Shown here: positions 1 to 9,123 of the stretch, piece after piece | Numbering within the stretch: the first letter of the stretch is position 1 | Layout: the number at the start of each line of letters is the position of its first letter | Assembly (NCBI RefSeq): GCF_038181555.1 | Contig: NZ_JBBWUA010000017.1 | Span: forward strand, 1 to 64,000 | Origin: Desulfitobacterium sp038181555 | GTDB taxonomy: Bacteria; Bacillota; Desulfitobacteriia; Desulfitobacteriales; Desulfitobacteriaceae | Length of the DNA: 64,000 bases | Direction: 5' to 3' | Translations under genes and position numbers: made by a program | Notes under the pieces: model-generated | Seen by the model: only the letters and a program-made list of their open reading frames with translations | Told to the model about the DNA's origin: nothing | The model's database searches: none

Positions 1-135
1 CGGCTTCAGGAACGCTTCGACAACCGTGCTCCTATGGAAGTTCGGGCTGCTGCACTTGAAACAGATTCTCCTGCACAATATCCCATTCCAGAGAACAAGC
101 GTATTCTGAGGTACAAGGCAAAGTTTGCCGCATAA
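1..135 (+). CDS. IS3-family transposase, C-terminal end (partial)
   Basis: The window opens inside a reading frame that ends at a TAA at 133-135. The last 44 residues, running from RLQERFDNRAPMEVR to the end, match the usual C-terminus of IS3-family integrase-type transposases (OrfB): a short 'N..(S/T/A)PMEFR' box followed by a 'YPIPENKRI' tail. The catalytic DDE core lies outside the window. A candidate terminal inverted repeat follows at 195-220, consistent with the right end of an intact element. Family assignment rests only on this tail. Confidence 0.7.
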   Translation, partial: RLQERFDNRAPMEVRAAALETDSPAQYPIPENKRILRYKAKFAA

Positions 136-194
136 AAAATAACTACCACCAATTTGGCAGTAGCTATTTCTATAACCTTGTTTATTTATTTCCC

Positions 195-220
195 TGGTCT
201 ACCTTGACAGGGGCGGATCA
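195..220 (+). mobile_element. Putative right terminal inverted repeat of the IS3-type element
   Basis: The segment 195-220, read on the minus strand, starts TGATCCGCCCCTGTCAAGG and continues with a GTAGAC-like end. This is the layout of many IS3-family ends (TG start, GC-rich block, then GTAGACA). It lies 60 bp after the transposase stop, as expected. The left end is outside the window, so neither the repeat pair nor a target duplication can be verified. Confidence 0.5.
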
Positions 221-363
221 GTATCTTATTGCTGGATCAATCGGCTACTTTATTATCTTATTAAATAAATAGGATAATTTAGCACTAAAGTCTCCTAGGA
301 AATTACCCAGTCATCTATAAGATTAACAATCCCGATTCCTCGGTGCGATAATCAAAGCTGTCC

Positions 364-633
364 TTAAGGCTGTGGATTGTATTTACACGGTCTGGTGACC
401 CCATCCTTGGGCACTACTTCATATTTCTTGCACGGATTGGCACATATCGTGCCGCTATATAAACAGTTGACGACGGGTCTGGGGGGACGTTTCGGTAATT
501 CGGCGCCACATTTCTTACACTTCATGGGTTCATCTGGATTATCAAGATTCAACATGTTACACTCGGGACATATTTTTGGCCTAGGCTTAGGCGGTTTGCA
601 ATTTCCACAGAAAGGGTTACATGACCAGCACAT
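364..633 (-). CDS. Small cysteine-rich zinc-ribbon protein
   Basis: An 89-residue protein with three groups of paired cysteines. The N-terminus has CWSC, then CGNC. A central zinc ribbon runs CPEC (about residue 22) to CKKC (about residue 39). The tail carries more cysteines and the phrase GVTRPCKYNP. No signal peptide or membrane segment is visible. Its ATG overlaps the end of the nucleoside hydrolase gene by 17 bp, so the two are probably translated together from the sigma-54 promoter at 1575. The structure says metal-binding; no specific function can be assigned. Confidence 0.7.
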   Translation of the reverse strand: MCWSCNPFCGNCKPPKPRPKICPECNMLNLDNPDEPMKCKKCGAELPKRPPRPVVNCLYSGTICANPCKKYEVVPKDGVTRPCKYNPQP

Positions 634-1531
634 TATTTTGCCCCCTCAACTGCTTTTTGAAGTCAAATGGTACTCTGAGCCAGGATTCGTAGAGATCCTC
701 GATTATAGCATCAAGTTCTCTGATTATTGGCATATTTATTTGACAGCATTCCTCATCCTCATCAGCTTGACCTAATAGCCCTTTGCTAAGATTCTTGTGG
801 TTTAAGGAAACACTTTGCTCAATGTCTTCAAATAATTGGGGATGAGCAAGATACACTGCGGCTAAAAGATCCCTCACATAAAAGCCATCCGATCTCAAAC
901 TAAGTTTGCTATACTCTAGCCAGGATAGACTACGATTGACAATATAACACCCAATCGGACTTTTTCTGAAATTAAGACGATTCATGAATTCAGAACTATT
1001 CATAAACAACTTGAAGCCCATATTATGATTAATGACTGTGAGTCTCTTACCTTCCCTCAACACCCATTGGGTAGCGAAAGGATCTGCCGAAAAATTCCAC
1101 TCGTCAAGGAGCTTCCCGCTGATCATAAGATCACGAGGTATTCCTCCCACGATAATGAGATGGGCAATTTTATTAAAAAAATCATGATCCTTGACATATG
1201 CTGCATACAGATTGGTCAAAGCACCCGTCGCTATGATAGATAATTCACCGGGATAGTCATTAGCCATCTCAACTAGATAATCAGCTGCTTCACTTTCAAG
1301 GACGTAGCGGTTAGCACACCCGCGTAAGATCGGGATATCCATACGACCCATTTCTTTAAGCATATTTTCAGTAGTTCGATAAACGGTATCGATCTTACCA
1401 TTACCATAGGTTGTGGTAATTCCGCTCAATTCGATATCCTTTTGTCCCATTAAATAGAATATGGCCAGCCCATCATTTATATCAGAACCCGGAACTCCCA
1501 TGGTATTATCACAGTCGATAATTACTTTCAT
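617..1531 (-). CDS. Inosine-uridine preferring nucleoside hydrolase family protein
   Basis: A 304-residue protein of the nucleoside hydrolase (IUNH) family, which cleaves the N-glycosidic bond of ribonucleosides using an aspartate cluster that binds calcium. The N-terminal signature is present in variant form: DCDNT then DINDGLAI at residues 7-23, compared with the usual DTDPG..DDA. The conserved ATGALTN block and the IIVGG motif follow. The ATG at 1531 has a GGGAG ribosome site 6-8 bp upstream. A consensus -24/-12 promoter lies 45-60 bp upstream, so expression is probably sigma-54 dependent. The altered first motif leaves substrate specificity open. Confidence 0.85.
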   Translation of the reverse strand: MKVIIDCDNTMGVPGSDINDGLAIFYLMGQKDIELSGITTTYGNGKIDTVYRTTENMLKEMGRMDIPILRGCANRYVLESEAADYLVEMANDYPGELSIIATGALTNLYAAYVKDHDFFNKIAHLIIVGGIPRDLMISGKLLDEWNFSADPFATQWVLREGKRLTVINHNMGFKLFMNSSEFMNRLNFRKSPIGCYIVNRSLSWLEYSKLSLRSDGFYVRDLLAAVYLAHPQLFEDIEQSVSLNHKNLSKGLLGQADEDEECCQINMPIIRELDAIIEDLYESWLRVPFDFKKQLRGQNNVLVM

Positions 1532-1574
1532 ATCAATCTCCCTCGCTGAAGAAATTTTGTCTTACCCTTCTATT

Positions 1575-1590
1575 TGCAATAATCATGCCA
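1575..1590 (-). promoter_or_regulatory. Sigma-54 (-24/-12) promoter of the nucleoside hydrolase operon
   Basis: Minus-strand TGGCATGATTATTGCA fits the consensus TGGCAYR-N4-TTGCW at every fixed position, with GG and GC ten bases apart. It is about 45 bp upstream of the ATG at 1531. Candidate activator sites are at 1663-1694, a normal distance for enhancer-binding proteins. Confidence 0.85.
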
Positions 1591-1662
1591 TAATAAAAAG
1601 ACCTAAAACCCTCATTCTAAGCCTTTTCCATCTTACACCTATGTTTAGATATACCGAAGAAA

Positions 1663-1694
1663 TGTCATTTTCGGACACTTCAATTTCATTTTGA
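1663..1694. promoter_or_regulatory. Candidate upstream activator sites for the 1575 promoter
   Basis: Two dyad-like sites sit 75-115 bp upstream of the -24/-12 element: TGTC-N7-GACA at 1663-1677 and TTTCA-TTT-TGA at 1684-1694. The second shares its TTTCA-N3-TGA core with sites near the 11427, 33353 and 38000 promoters. Confidence 0.5.
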
Positions 1695-1727
1695 TAAAGA
1701 AAACTACCACCTTCTTCATATGCAAAA

Positions 1728-1752
1728 ATGCCTCCTATCTTATAGGAAGCAT
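1728..1752 (-). terminator. Rho-independent terminator of the sigma-54 activator gene
   Basis: Minus strand: a hairpin with arms TCCTAT/ATAGGA extended by GC pairs, followed by CATTTTTG. It lies nine bases past the stop codon of the regulator ending at 1761. Confidence 0.75.
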
Positions 1753-1760
1753 CTCACAAA

Positions 1761-3851
1761 TCAATGGTCGAAACCATAATCCTTCAGTTTTCTATACAGG
1801 GTGGACCTACTTATACCCAGAAGTTTAGCGGCATCCGGTATAGAGTTTTTGGAATGTACTAATGCTGTTCTAATTGCATTTCTCTCTAGATATTCAAGAG
1901 ATAAAGAGTCTTTTTCAAAGGAATGCCCCTCATTTACAGGAACTGAGTCCAATAAAATATATTGGGGCAGGTTATCAAGATCGATTACATTATCTTGAGC
2001 TGAATTTACGGCAAAAATCAAAGCATTTTGAAGCTGACGAATGTTACCCGGCCATTCATATTCTTGAATCTTTTTAATGGCTGTTTTTGTAACTTTAGGT
2101 GTCTTCCAGCCTTGCTTTAGACAATAATTTTTAATGAAAAACTGACTGAGCACATCGATATCATTTTTTCTATTCCTCAAGGGAGGAATGTTTATAGTTA
2201 ACACTGATAACCGAAAATATAGATCTTCCCGATATTGCTTTTCCTTGACCATTTTAAAGAGATTTTTATTGGTTGCCGCGATCAGTCTAAAATCCACCTT
2301 CTTATAGCGACGACCACCGATCCTCATCACTTGTTTGTCCTCTAAAGCCCTGAGTAAAACTGCCTGCAACTCAAGGGGCATATCTCCGATCTCATCAAGA
2401 AATAGCGTCCCACCATGGGCTAGTTCAATCTTGCCCGGACGTCCAGTACGCTCTGCACCGGTGAAACTACCGCCCTCATAGCCAAAAAGCTCGCTTTCAA
2501 TGAGTTCCCGAGGCATAGCTGCACAATTGACCGCCATAAAAGGTCCCTGAGGACAATAGTTATTGTGAATGGCTTGGGCAAATAGCTCTTTTCCCGTGCC
2601 ACTTTCACCGATTAGCAATATATTTTCCGGTGAGGTCGAAAAACGCTTGGCAAGGGAAAGAACTCTTTTAAACCCTTCATCCTCACTAATAATATTTTCA
2701 AAAGTATAGGTTGCAATTGAACCAGTGCGGTTTGTCGCCGCTGCGTTTACCTTCTCTACATGGTTCAGCCGTAGCACCGCTGCTTCGATCTGACGAGTTT
2801 TATGGTCGCATATCGGACGAATATTGATCATATATGATTGTTCATCATTGCCAGCAACAATATTTTCCTCAAGATCAGTATTTTTCCCTGCACCTACAAG
2901 AGCAATAACTTGCGAGTAAGGACTCAGAAACTCATTAATGTTCCTACTTCCCTTATCCTCGGTTCTAATTTTAAAGATTCGTTTAGCTTCTCGATTCAGA
3001 GTCAGGATTTTACCCGCGGGATCAATGGTAATGATCCCCTCATCAATTACTTCTAAGGTTGCCTCTAAGGTATCCGCGGTAGTGTTTAACTCATGAAGTG
3101 TCTTGAGCAAATTCTCATTGCTCTCAACAAGCAACTTATTGGATTTGTTGAGCTTTATCTGAGTCTCAATAGCCTTAGCCAGAGCAGTGATTAAACCCAG
3201 AGTATGAGAAAGCAAGTTTTGGAAATAGTCCTCCTCTAATTTGTACTGGATTGGCTGACCCAAGATAATCGTAGCAATGACTTCCCCGTCGTCCCCTAGA
3301 ATAGGGGCCGCAGAGCCCACAATATCGTGCAACCGGACACAATAATGTTCCGGACCATATAATTGTACAGGCTGTTTAAGTTTCGCGCATACAGAATGGA
3401 CACAGGTCCCTATCGTGTTTTCATTCCACACGATCCCCTCAATAGGAATTCTCAACATATCCCCGACTTGAAGTATGAAGGTTCCATTTTTATCACATAA
3501 ATACATAATATATCCACATGGTAGAACAGCCATTTCCTTAAACCTGTTCATTAGAGGCATAGTAACCTCAATTAGTGGACGATTACTCTCGACTATCTCA
3601 GCATGCTCTGCAGCGCTGATATGCGGTATATGTGCTTTATTATGAGGATCTATGCCCTTGTCCCGGCATCTTAGCCAGGACTCGGCTACCTCCTTGCTAA
3701 TGTAACTACTTTCACGAGGATCCACATTATGAGGATCGGTTAAAAACCTTTCCTTCAAATCTAAAACTCTGTCAATACGCTCAGAAGTGATGTGAGCTGA
3801 ACGCAATGTGTCACTTTTTATAGGGATAAAATCCCGGTCATTCATCACCAT
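1761..3851 (-). CDS. AcoR-like sigma-54-dependent transcriptional activator
   Basis: A 696-residue enhancer-binding protein of the AcoR type. A helical N-terminal segment containing SWLRCRDKGIDP (around residue 58) leads into a GAF-like sensor (roughly residues 95-230) and a PAS domain (about 260-360). The AAA+ core starts near 385, with Walker A GESGTGKE at about 415 and the sigma-54 contact loop as GSFTGA (normally GAFTGA) at about 461. A Fis-type helix-turn-helix ends the protein. The start at 3851 is chosen because GAGGAGG sits five bases upstream; an in-frame ATG at 3872 lacks a site. It lies directly downstream of the molybdoenzyme genes, which have a -24/-12 promoter at 11427, making it their likely activator. 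The signal it senses is unknown. Confidence 0.9.
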   Translation of the reverse strand: MVMNDRDFIPIKSDTLRSAHITSERIDRVLDLKERFLTDPHNVDPRESSYISKEVAESWLRCRDKGIDPHNKAHIPHISAAEHAEIVESNRPLIEVTMPLMNRFKEMAVLPCGYIMYLCDKNGTFILQVGDMLRIPIEGIVWNENTIGTCVHSVCAKLKQPVQLYGPEHYCVRLHDIVGSAAPILGDDGEVIATIILGQPIQYKLEEDYFQNLLSHTLGLITALAKAIETQIKLNKSNKLLVESNENLLKTLHELNTTADTLEATLEVIDEGIITIDPAGKILTLNREAKRIFKIRTEDKGSRNINEFLSPYSQVIALVGAGKNTDLEENIVAGNDEQSYMINIRPICDHKTRQIEAAVLRLNHVEKVNAAATNRTGSIATYTFENIISEDEGFKRVLSLAKRFSTSPENILLIGESGTGKELFAQAIHNNYCPQGPFMAVNCAAMPRELIESELFGYEGGSFTGAERTGRPGKIELAHGGTLFLDEIGDMPLELQAVLLRALEDKQVMRIGGRRYKKVDFRLIAATNKNLFKMVKEKQYREDLYFRLSVLTINIPPLRNRKNDIDVLSQFFIKNYCLKQGWKTPKVTKTAIKKIQEYEWPGNIRQLQNALIFAVNSAQDNVIDLDNLPQYILLDSVPVNEGHSFEKDSLSLEYLERNAIRTALVHSKNSIPDAAKLLGISRSTLYRKLKDYGFDH

Positions 3852-3873
3852 AAGATCCTCCTCTATAATCATG

Positions 3874-3897
3874 ACTTTTCTATACTATTAGAAAAGT
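3874..3897. promoter_or_regulatory. Inverted repeat upstream of the activator gene
   Basis: Perfect 9-bp arms ACTTTTCTA and TAGAAAAGT separated by 6 bp, starting 22 bp upstream of the chosen start codon at 3851. The position suggests an operator for autoregulation or a leader hairpin. A second dyad, GGCTTAAG/CTTAAGCC, is found at about 3967-3996 between the oxidoreductase and the regulator. Confidence 0.4.
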
Positions 3898-4005
3898 TTC
3901 ACTTAAGGAATAAAATTCCACATGCAAATGTAAAATCCTCCTATGAAATTTATTATTAGGTGTGTAGGCTTAAGATAAAGGAAACCACCTTAAGCCAACA
4001 CATAC

Positions 4006-6186
4006 TTAGGCCTTTCTAATTCGACAAGAAATTCCGTTATAGGTCCAGGTCCCCACTAGTGGATCAGAAGTCTCAAAGTCTCCACTTGTGAGAAGATTAG
4101 CGTTAGAAAGCCAAATGCCACCCAGTTCGGGCTCAGAAGCTTTCATCTCGGGATACCACCAACCATACTCTACACTCAAGACATCTTCACACATAGTAGT
4201 AAATTGGGCCCTGAAGCGACCTTTACCTCGCTCAGTCTCCACATCCACCAAGCACCCTTCGTCAATCCCCAGTCTTTTACCTGTCTCTGGACCCATTTCC
4301 ACGATAGGCTCTGGATGCATCCGACGAAATCTTTCCAGCTGATGGTAGCTAGAAGCGTAATACGGCTGGAATCGAGCACCGCTCATAAGAATTAATGGGA
4401 AGTCCTTCTCACCTGCAGGAAGCTGACGAGGGCTAGGCAGAGGATCTCCCCCTATCTCTTTGAGAAATTCGCTATAGATTTCCACCTTGCCACTATTTGT
4501 AGCGAATCCGTGGGGATGCCCTTCGGCATCCGGCTCTTGATACTTCTTATACCGATTTTCATCAACGTATAATCCGAAAAGAGAGAAATCTTCCCAAGAA
4601 TAACCGAGAGGGGATAAACTATATTCAAGGGCTTCCTGATAGGTTTCCCAGGGCCATTCCTCCTCCTGACCGAGTCTGAGCCCCAACCCTTTCCAAAAAT
4701 AAAAATCTGGTCGCCGCTCGTAGTAGGGCTCAACAGCTTGATCTCCCCCGTAGGCCGTATTCGCTACCCCCGCCTTGGTCTCCAATATGGGGCGCTCTAA
4801 AACCCCAGCACTGGGTAGAATGTAATCTGCTAACATAGCGGTCGGTGTTTCAAATAATTCCAAAACAACCAAAAGATCCAGACTCTTCAACGCCCTATAG
4901 ATTAGCTCTGTATCAGCTTGTGTGAGGAGTGGATTTGAGGCCATGACGATCATCGAGCGAATGGGATAGGGGTCTCCGGTCAGCATAGCCTTCCAGACCC
5001 GATTAGGGTGAGCGGAAGTCAAGTAACGCATGGGTAAACGTTTATTGTGTTTCATGGTCAATTCGCGAAGCTTAGCATATCCTTGATAGGATTGGAGAGA
5101 TAACTTCTCTTGAGAAACCGATTGGGGTTTCTTCTCAGCAAAGGGCTCACTGAGTTCCAGCTCTAATTCCGAGAAAAAATCCGGCATTTCACCTAAATGA
5201 GATGCCCCCGCTACATCCAAATTGCCTGTGATTGCCCTTAAGATTGCTAGAGCACGATGGGCAGGAAAGCTATTCAGCCCTAATTGGTCAATTCCTCTTC
5301 CACTATATAAACACGCGGGTGTGTTTTGGGCGTATAAGCGGGCGGTCTCTATGACATCCTCTGCTTTTACACCTGTAATTTCTTCTACATAAGAAGGAGA
5401 ATATATCGTGAGATGGTTCACCAATTGCTCAAAACCATGACACCATTTGCTGACAAAATCCTGATCATAGAGATTTTCCTTGACAATAACATGCAATAGC
5501 CCTAACGCTAGTACAGCATCTGTTCCTGGACGTACGGGTAGCCATAAATGGGCTATCTCTGCAGTCCCGGTACATCGTGGATCAACAACGATCAATTTCT
5601 TCCCACTGCCAGCGAATTCTTGAACAGCATGCCAGAACAGAGAATTATCTGATTGGGAAGGGTTTATGCCCCAGAGGATCGCACATTCTGTCTTATCTGG
5701 ATACAATTCGTTATCCACAGGCCAGCCATAAGTAATGGAATTAACCCATATCCCGGGATTCCAGCAGATTTGCCCAATGCCCATATTATTGGGACTTCCA
5801 AATAGGGACAAAAAGCGATGGAGTGGCCAGAAAGTCGTATGCGGTCCGCCGATACTGGTAGCCAATACCTCAGGACCAAACTCTTCCTTTAGGGATTGGA
5901 GTCTATCGGCAATTTCATCGAGGGCTTGCTCCCAGGAGATTCTTTCCCACTGGCCACTACCCCGTTCACCGACTCTCTTTAAAGGATAATTGATCCTTTG
6001 GGGATGATCCATAACCTCAGCAATCATGGGCCAGCGCTTACACCCCCGCATAATTTCGGCATTATAAGGGAAGCGGTTAGCATCAGGCTGCACTTTGAGC
6101 ACTCTTCCATCCTCTACTGTGGCAATGAGCCCACATTGATATCCACAAAAACGGCAATTAGTTGGAACTGTTTTTCTATTACTCAT
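4006..6186 (-). CDS. Molybdopterin oxidoreductase catalytic subunit (CISM/DMSO reductase family), copy A
   Basis: A 726-residue member of the DMSO-reductase superfamily that binds a bis-pterin molybdenum or tungsten cofactor. Four cysteines for an N-terminal [4Fe-4S] cluster are at 11, 14, 18 and 49. Cys141 in GQICWNPG is the probable metal ligand. The rest follows the family plan, including the WYxPE-like box near the C-terminus. No Tat signal precedes the Fe-S motif, so it should be cytoplasmic. The ATG overlaps the radical SAM gene by 8 bp. Overall layout resembles acetylene hydratase, thiosulfate/polysulfide reductase and other cytoplasmic members; the substrate cannot be read from sequence. 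It has no Fe-S subunit of its own and may share the one at 8573-9121. Confidence 0.88.
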   Translation of the reverse strand: MSNRKTVPTNCRFCGYQCGLIATVEDGRVLKVQPDANRFPYNAEIMRGCKRWPMIAEVMDHPQRINYPLKRVGERGSGQWERISWEQALDEIADRLQSLKEEFGPEVLATSIGGPHTTFWPLHRFLSLFGSPNNMGIGQICWNPGIWVNSITYGWPVDNELYPDKTECAILWGINPSQSDNSLFWHAVQEFAGSGKKLIVVDPRCTGTAEIAHLWLPVRPGTDAVLALGLLHVIVKENLYDQDFVSKWCHGFEQLVNHLTIYSPSYVEEITGVKAEDVIETARLYAQNTPACLYSGRGIDQLGLNSFPAHRALAILRAITGNLDVAGASHLGEMPDFFSELELELSEPFAEKKPQSVSQEKLSLQSYQGYAKLRELTMKHNKRLPMRYLTSAHPNRVWKAMLTGDPYPIRSMIVMASNPLLTQADTELIYRALKSLDLLVVLELFETPTAMLADYILPSAGVLERPILETKAGVANTAYGGDQAVEPYYERRPDFYFWKGLGLRLGQEEEWPWETYQEALEYSLSPLGYSWEDFSLFGLYVDENRYKKYQEPDAEGHPHGFATNSGKVEIYSEFLKEIGGDPLPSPRQLPAGEKDFPLILMSGARFQPYYASSYHQLERFRRMHPEPIVEMGPETGKRLGIDEGCLVDVETERGKGRFRAQFTTMCEDVLSVEYGWWYPEMKASEPELGGIWLSNANLLTSGDFETSDPLVGTWTYNGISCRIRKA

Positions 6187-7498
6187 ACGCCCTCACCTGC
6201 TGTCTCATAATATCCGATAACTTTTTCCCTTCAATATTGGTCAACTGATACCCGCAAAAAGGAATTAATCCCCCTGCTTTTCCTGCAACGATCATGCTGC
6301 ATTCGCGAAGCTTCTTAAGGTCCATGTTTCCGGCATCAATATAATTTTCAATTAAGATGGTCAAACCCGGTTCAAGCTCAGGATATTGCATATCAGCGAT
6401 ATCGGCAAAAACCGAGCCTTGAGGACTCTGGGGATTAAAGGATTCAATATACTCTTCGATAGTCAGGCGCCTGGAAAGAGGCTGAATCACTCCTTTATCT
6501 TCCACTAAGTAAGTAGAGCTGGAACATAAAGGATTAGAGCATCCCAAGGGCCAAAAGTCTGAGGGTTCAATCATACCTTTGCTTTGCTCAGAGATCATAA
6601 AAATTACATCTCCCATGGTTAACCGTTTAAGCAAGGGTACATCAAATCGTCCAGAACCAAAGGCTGGTTGGTAGGCAATCCCCACAATGACATCTCTGTT
6701 TTCTAGTGCAAAATTAAGCACTTGACCCATTTGATCTTCATTGATTCCTTCAATTACTGTCATGGCCAAAACTACTTGAACCCCTGCCTCACGGCAGTTT
6801 TCAATAGTTTTAAGTTTTGTTGGCAATAAATTTTCACCGCGTATTTGCTTGTAGACTTCCCCTGTCATACCGTCAAATTGGAGATAGACCCCACTAATAC
6901 CAACCTCAGCAAGATCTTTTATATAATCTAGGTTCTGACCGATGACTACCCCATTGGTATTGACTTCAATGGCCTGAAAACCAATCTCCCGACCTAAACG
7001 AATGATATCGGCTAAGTCCCTGCGGGTAGTGGGCTCACCACCCGTTAATTGGATACTCGTATCGGAACTAGTGTTTTTAAGAATATAGCGGAACTTCTCA
7101 GCAAGTGCATCTAAGCTTGGATTTGGGTCAGGGCGAAAATCATTGGCGGCCATAAAGCAGACCGGGCAACGCAGATTACACCCTTCGGTTACCTCGATCT
7201 CCACTAAGGTTGGATGGCGCAGATGAGCCTCACACAACCCGCAATCACTTGGGCATCCGTCTTTCACAGGAATGGGTGAATGAGGAGAAATTGCTGGTAG
7301 TTTAAACTGATTCATCCACTGATAATGCTCCACATTCGGCCATAGATAGGTCGTATGGGCTCCGTGTTCGGAACAGTTTTTCTCCATATAGACCGCCTGA
7401 TCACGAACCACGATCTGGGCTCGAACAACCTTTAGACAGATCGGACAAACGCTCTGGGTATGATCAAGGATCATACCCTCTTCCCAATGCTGCTTCAT
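6179..7498 (-). CDS. Radical SAM protein with N-terminal cysteine clusters
   Basis: A 439-residue radical SAM enzyme. The SAM-cluster motif CNLRCPVC is at residues 107-114. It is preceded by two further metal-binding groups: CPIC at 18-21 with C42 and H45, and C82/C86/C89 (GCPSDCGLC). A GGEP motif (LTGGEPTTR) supports SAM binding, and more cysteines lie at the C-terminus. This architecture is seen in radical SAM proteins related to the archaeal MJ0619/tetraether-synthase group. The ATG at 7498 follows GGAGGAATCAATAT. Sitting between two molybdopterin oxidoreductases in one strand-wise run, it may modify a cofactor, protein or substrate used by them; the reaction is unknown. Confidence 0.85.
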   Translation of the reverse strand: MKQHWEEGMILDHTQSVCPICLKVVRAQIVVRDQAVYMEKNCSEHGAHTTYLWPNVEHYQWMNQFKLPAISPHSPIPVKDGCPSDCGLCEAHLRHPTLVEIEVTEGCNLRCPVCFMAANDFRPDPNPSLDALAEKFRYILKNTSSDTSIQLTGGEPTTRRDLADIIRLGREIGFQAIEVNTNGVVIGQNLDYIKDLAEVGISGVYLQFDGMTGEVYKQIRGENLLPTKLKTIENCREAGVQVVLAMTVIEGINEDQMGQVLNFALENRDVIVGIAYQPAFGSGRFDVPLLKRLTMGDVIFMISEQSKGMIEPSDFWPLGCSNPLCSSSTYLVEDKGVIQPLSRRLTIEEYIESFNPQSPQGSVFADIADMQYPELEPGLTILIENYIDAGNMDLKKLRECSMIVAGKAGGLIPFCGYQLTNIEGKKLSDIMRQQVRAYE

Positions 7499-7583
7499 AT
7501 ATTGATTCCTCCATTTTACCGATCAAGTTATTTCCGTCACTTGAAACCTAAAAAAATAATGAGTAGGTGCAGGTTCTCCATAG

Positions 7584-7618
7584 CCAGTGAGCCCACTGGG
7601 TCAGCTTCAGAGAAGCTG
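7584..7618. repeat. Two adjacent hairpins between NrfD and radical SAM genes
   Basis: CCAGTG/CACTGG (6-bp stem, 4-base loop, 7584-7599) is followed immediately by CAGCTTC/GAAGCTG (7-bp stem, 3-base loop, 7602-7618). Neither has a T-run directly after it on the minus strand. They may act as mRNA-processing or attenuation elements separating the first three genes from the two downstream genes. Confidence 0.45.
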
Positions 7619-7634
7619 CACTCTCATTTCTAAT

Positions 7635-8558
7635 TTAAATTTGCTTTGTCCAAACCTTTTGTAAGAAGGTTTCATCCCCATGAGGGAGTCGCGAGCGATA
7701 TTTCTCTTCTCCGGGTAACCAAGTACGATCTTGACCTGAATATACGACGAGATTACGCATGAGCAGACCCCCAAGAATAGCCAAAATCCCAGCAATTCCA
7801 ATGGAAACACCATTGGGGATTAGGAAAAGCGCCAAGGGTACTACGGTGCCTAGGAACATAAAACCGACACGGAAAGGATTAGCATAATTTCCGGTGGTCC
7901 AGCGTCTCACGGCTGCTACCTCACGTGCCGTAGTTCCACTACTCTTAATCCAGAGATAACCGATCCAAATAACAAATTGGAAAGCACAAAGTCCAGCGGC
8001 CAGTTGGGGAAATAGAGCATAGACCGCAGGAGCTGCCACACTAACCCAACCGCATACGATATAGGCAGCTAGACCAGTCAGCAATGAAGAAGTTAAAAAG
8101 AGAACCATCATACCGGGGCCATTCCAAAAGGGACGTGACTTATGCCTTGCCAATAAAACTCCCGGATAAGTGGCGACGATAAACCCAGTAATGACACAAA
8201 GAATCGCCAGTATTTTACGAAGACCGACGATGCCAAACCAAGGAAATAGTTCAATCCAACTGGTACCTAGTAAAAGACCAGCAACAATGGCAATGGACAT
8301 GTTCCAGGCTCCAAAAGTTAAGATGGCTTTGGGATTCATAAATACCCGCAAGGCCTGGAAGGGTCGCCCTAACTCCAGAACCAGTAAACCAGCCCCGCAA
8401 GCGATAAACACAGCCCCCGCCAAAATCCCCAAAGTAGAGAGATTGCTACCTACAAATAACTCAGCAATTCCAGCAAAGAGGAGCATTGCCGCTCCCATGC
8501 CCGCAAAAAAGAAGTCGAAAGCTAACATCCAGCCCCATGTTTCATGTTTTTGGCTCAT
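7635..8558 (-). CDS. NrfD/PsrC-family membrane subunit
   Basis: A 307-residue, highly hydrophobic protein with about eight membrane helices and the NrfD/DmsC-type start (a glycine-rich first helix, then LELGRPF). Such subunits anchor Fe-S and molybdopterin subunits and exchange electrons with menaquinone. A TTG six codons upstream overlaps the previous stop, but GGAGGG lies six bases before the ATG at 8558, which I take as the start. With the Fe-S and catalytic subunits immediately upstream it completes a DmsABC/PhsABC-like complex. Because the catalytic subunit lacks a Tat signal, the active site probably faces the cytoplasm. Confidence 0.88.
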   Translation of the reverse strand: MSQKHETWGWMLAFDFFFAGMGAAMLLFAGIAELFVGSNLSTLGILAGAVFIACGAGLLVLELGRPFQALRVFMNPKAILTFGAWNMSIAIVAGLLLGTSWIELFPWFGIVGLRKILAILCVITGFIVATYPGVLLARHKSRPFWNGPGMMVLFLTSSLLTGLAAYIVCGWVSVAAPAVYALFPQLAAGLCAFQFVIWIGYLWIKSSGTTAREVAAVRRWTTGNYANPFRVGFMFLGTVVPLALFLIPNGVSIGIAGILAILGGLLMRNLVVYSGQDRTWLPGEEKYRSRLPHGDETFLQKVWTKQI

Positions 8559-8572
8559 TTCAATCCCTCCAA

Positions 8573-9121
8573 TCAATAAAGATAATAGACAAAGGGTTCA
8601 GTGTCTAACTCTTCTAGTAGGCGTCCAGTTGTCTTAGTCGTATTTACTAATCGATAGACCTCACTATCCTTGTCCTCGATATCTCCGAAAACACGTGCCT
8701 TTTGGTGACAGGTTTGCACACACCAGGGAACTTTCCCTTGATCCACCCGTTCGTCTTTGCAGAAATTACATTTTTGTACAGTACCCTTTTTAGCATTAGT
8801 AACACGAGCTCCATAAGGACAAACCATAATACAGGTCTTACAGCCTACACATTTGCTTTCTTCTACCCAGACAATACCATCCTCCCGTTGCTGTGATGCC
8901 CCGGTGGGACAAGCATCTACACAGGGAGAATTGCCACAATGCATACATAGTAGAGGGAGATGAACCATTCGCACATGGGGGAATTTTCCGATCGGTCCAT
9001 GGGTTGTTACTGGATTATAAATCATGTCGATGGGAAGTTCATTATTCACTCGACAAGCCACTGTGCAAGATTGGCAGCCCGAACATTTTCGAGTATCAAT
9101 AACCATTGCATAACGTGCCAT
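8573..9121 (-). CDS. DmsB-like 4Fe-4S electron-transfer subunit
   Basis: A 182-residue ferredoxin-type subunit. Four cysteine groups are visible: CSGCQSCTVAC near the N-terminus, CMHCGNSPCVDACP, CVGCKTCIMVCP and CNFCKDER...CVQTC. This is the four-[4Fe-4S] plan of DmsB, PhsB and TtrB. It passes electrons between the quinone-reactive NrfD subunit and the molybdenum site. The ATG at 9121 follows AGGAGG by eight bases, and the gene lies two bases after the catalytic subunit's stop. It could also serve the second oxidoreductase at 4006-6186. Confidence 0.92.
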   Translation of the reverse strand: MARYAMVIDTRKCSGCQSCTVACRVNNELPIDMIYNPVTTHGPIGKFPHVRMVHLPLLCMHCGNSPCVDACPTGASQQREDGIVWVEESKCVGCKTCIMVCPYGARVTNAKKGTVQKCNFCKDERVDQGKVPWCVQTCHQKARVFGDIEDKDSEVYRLVNTTKTTGRLLEELDTEPFVYYLY

Positions 9122-9123
9122 GT

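Noticed and set aside
377..775. Open frame on the plus strand of 132 codons
   Set aside because: It overlaps the well-supported zinc-ribbon and nucleoside hydrolase genes on the other strand and has no protein-like motif.
7563..7599. Possible sigma-54 promoter before the radical SAM gene
   Set aside because: TGGC and TGCA are present but the GG-GC spacing is 12 rather than 10 bases.
8170..8637. 155-codon plus-strand frame opposite the NrfD gene
   Set aside because: It mirrors a membrane protein gene; the lysine/proline-rich composition is typical of antisense shadows.
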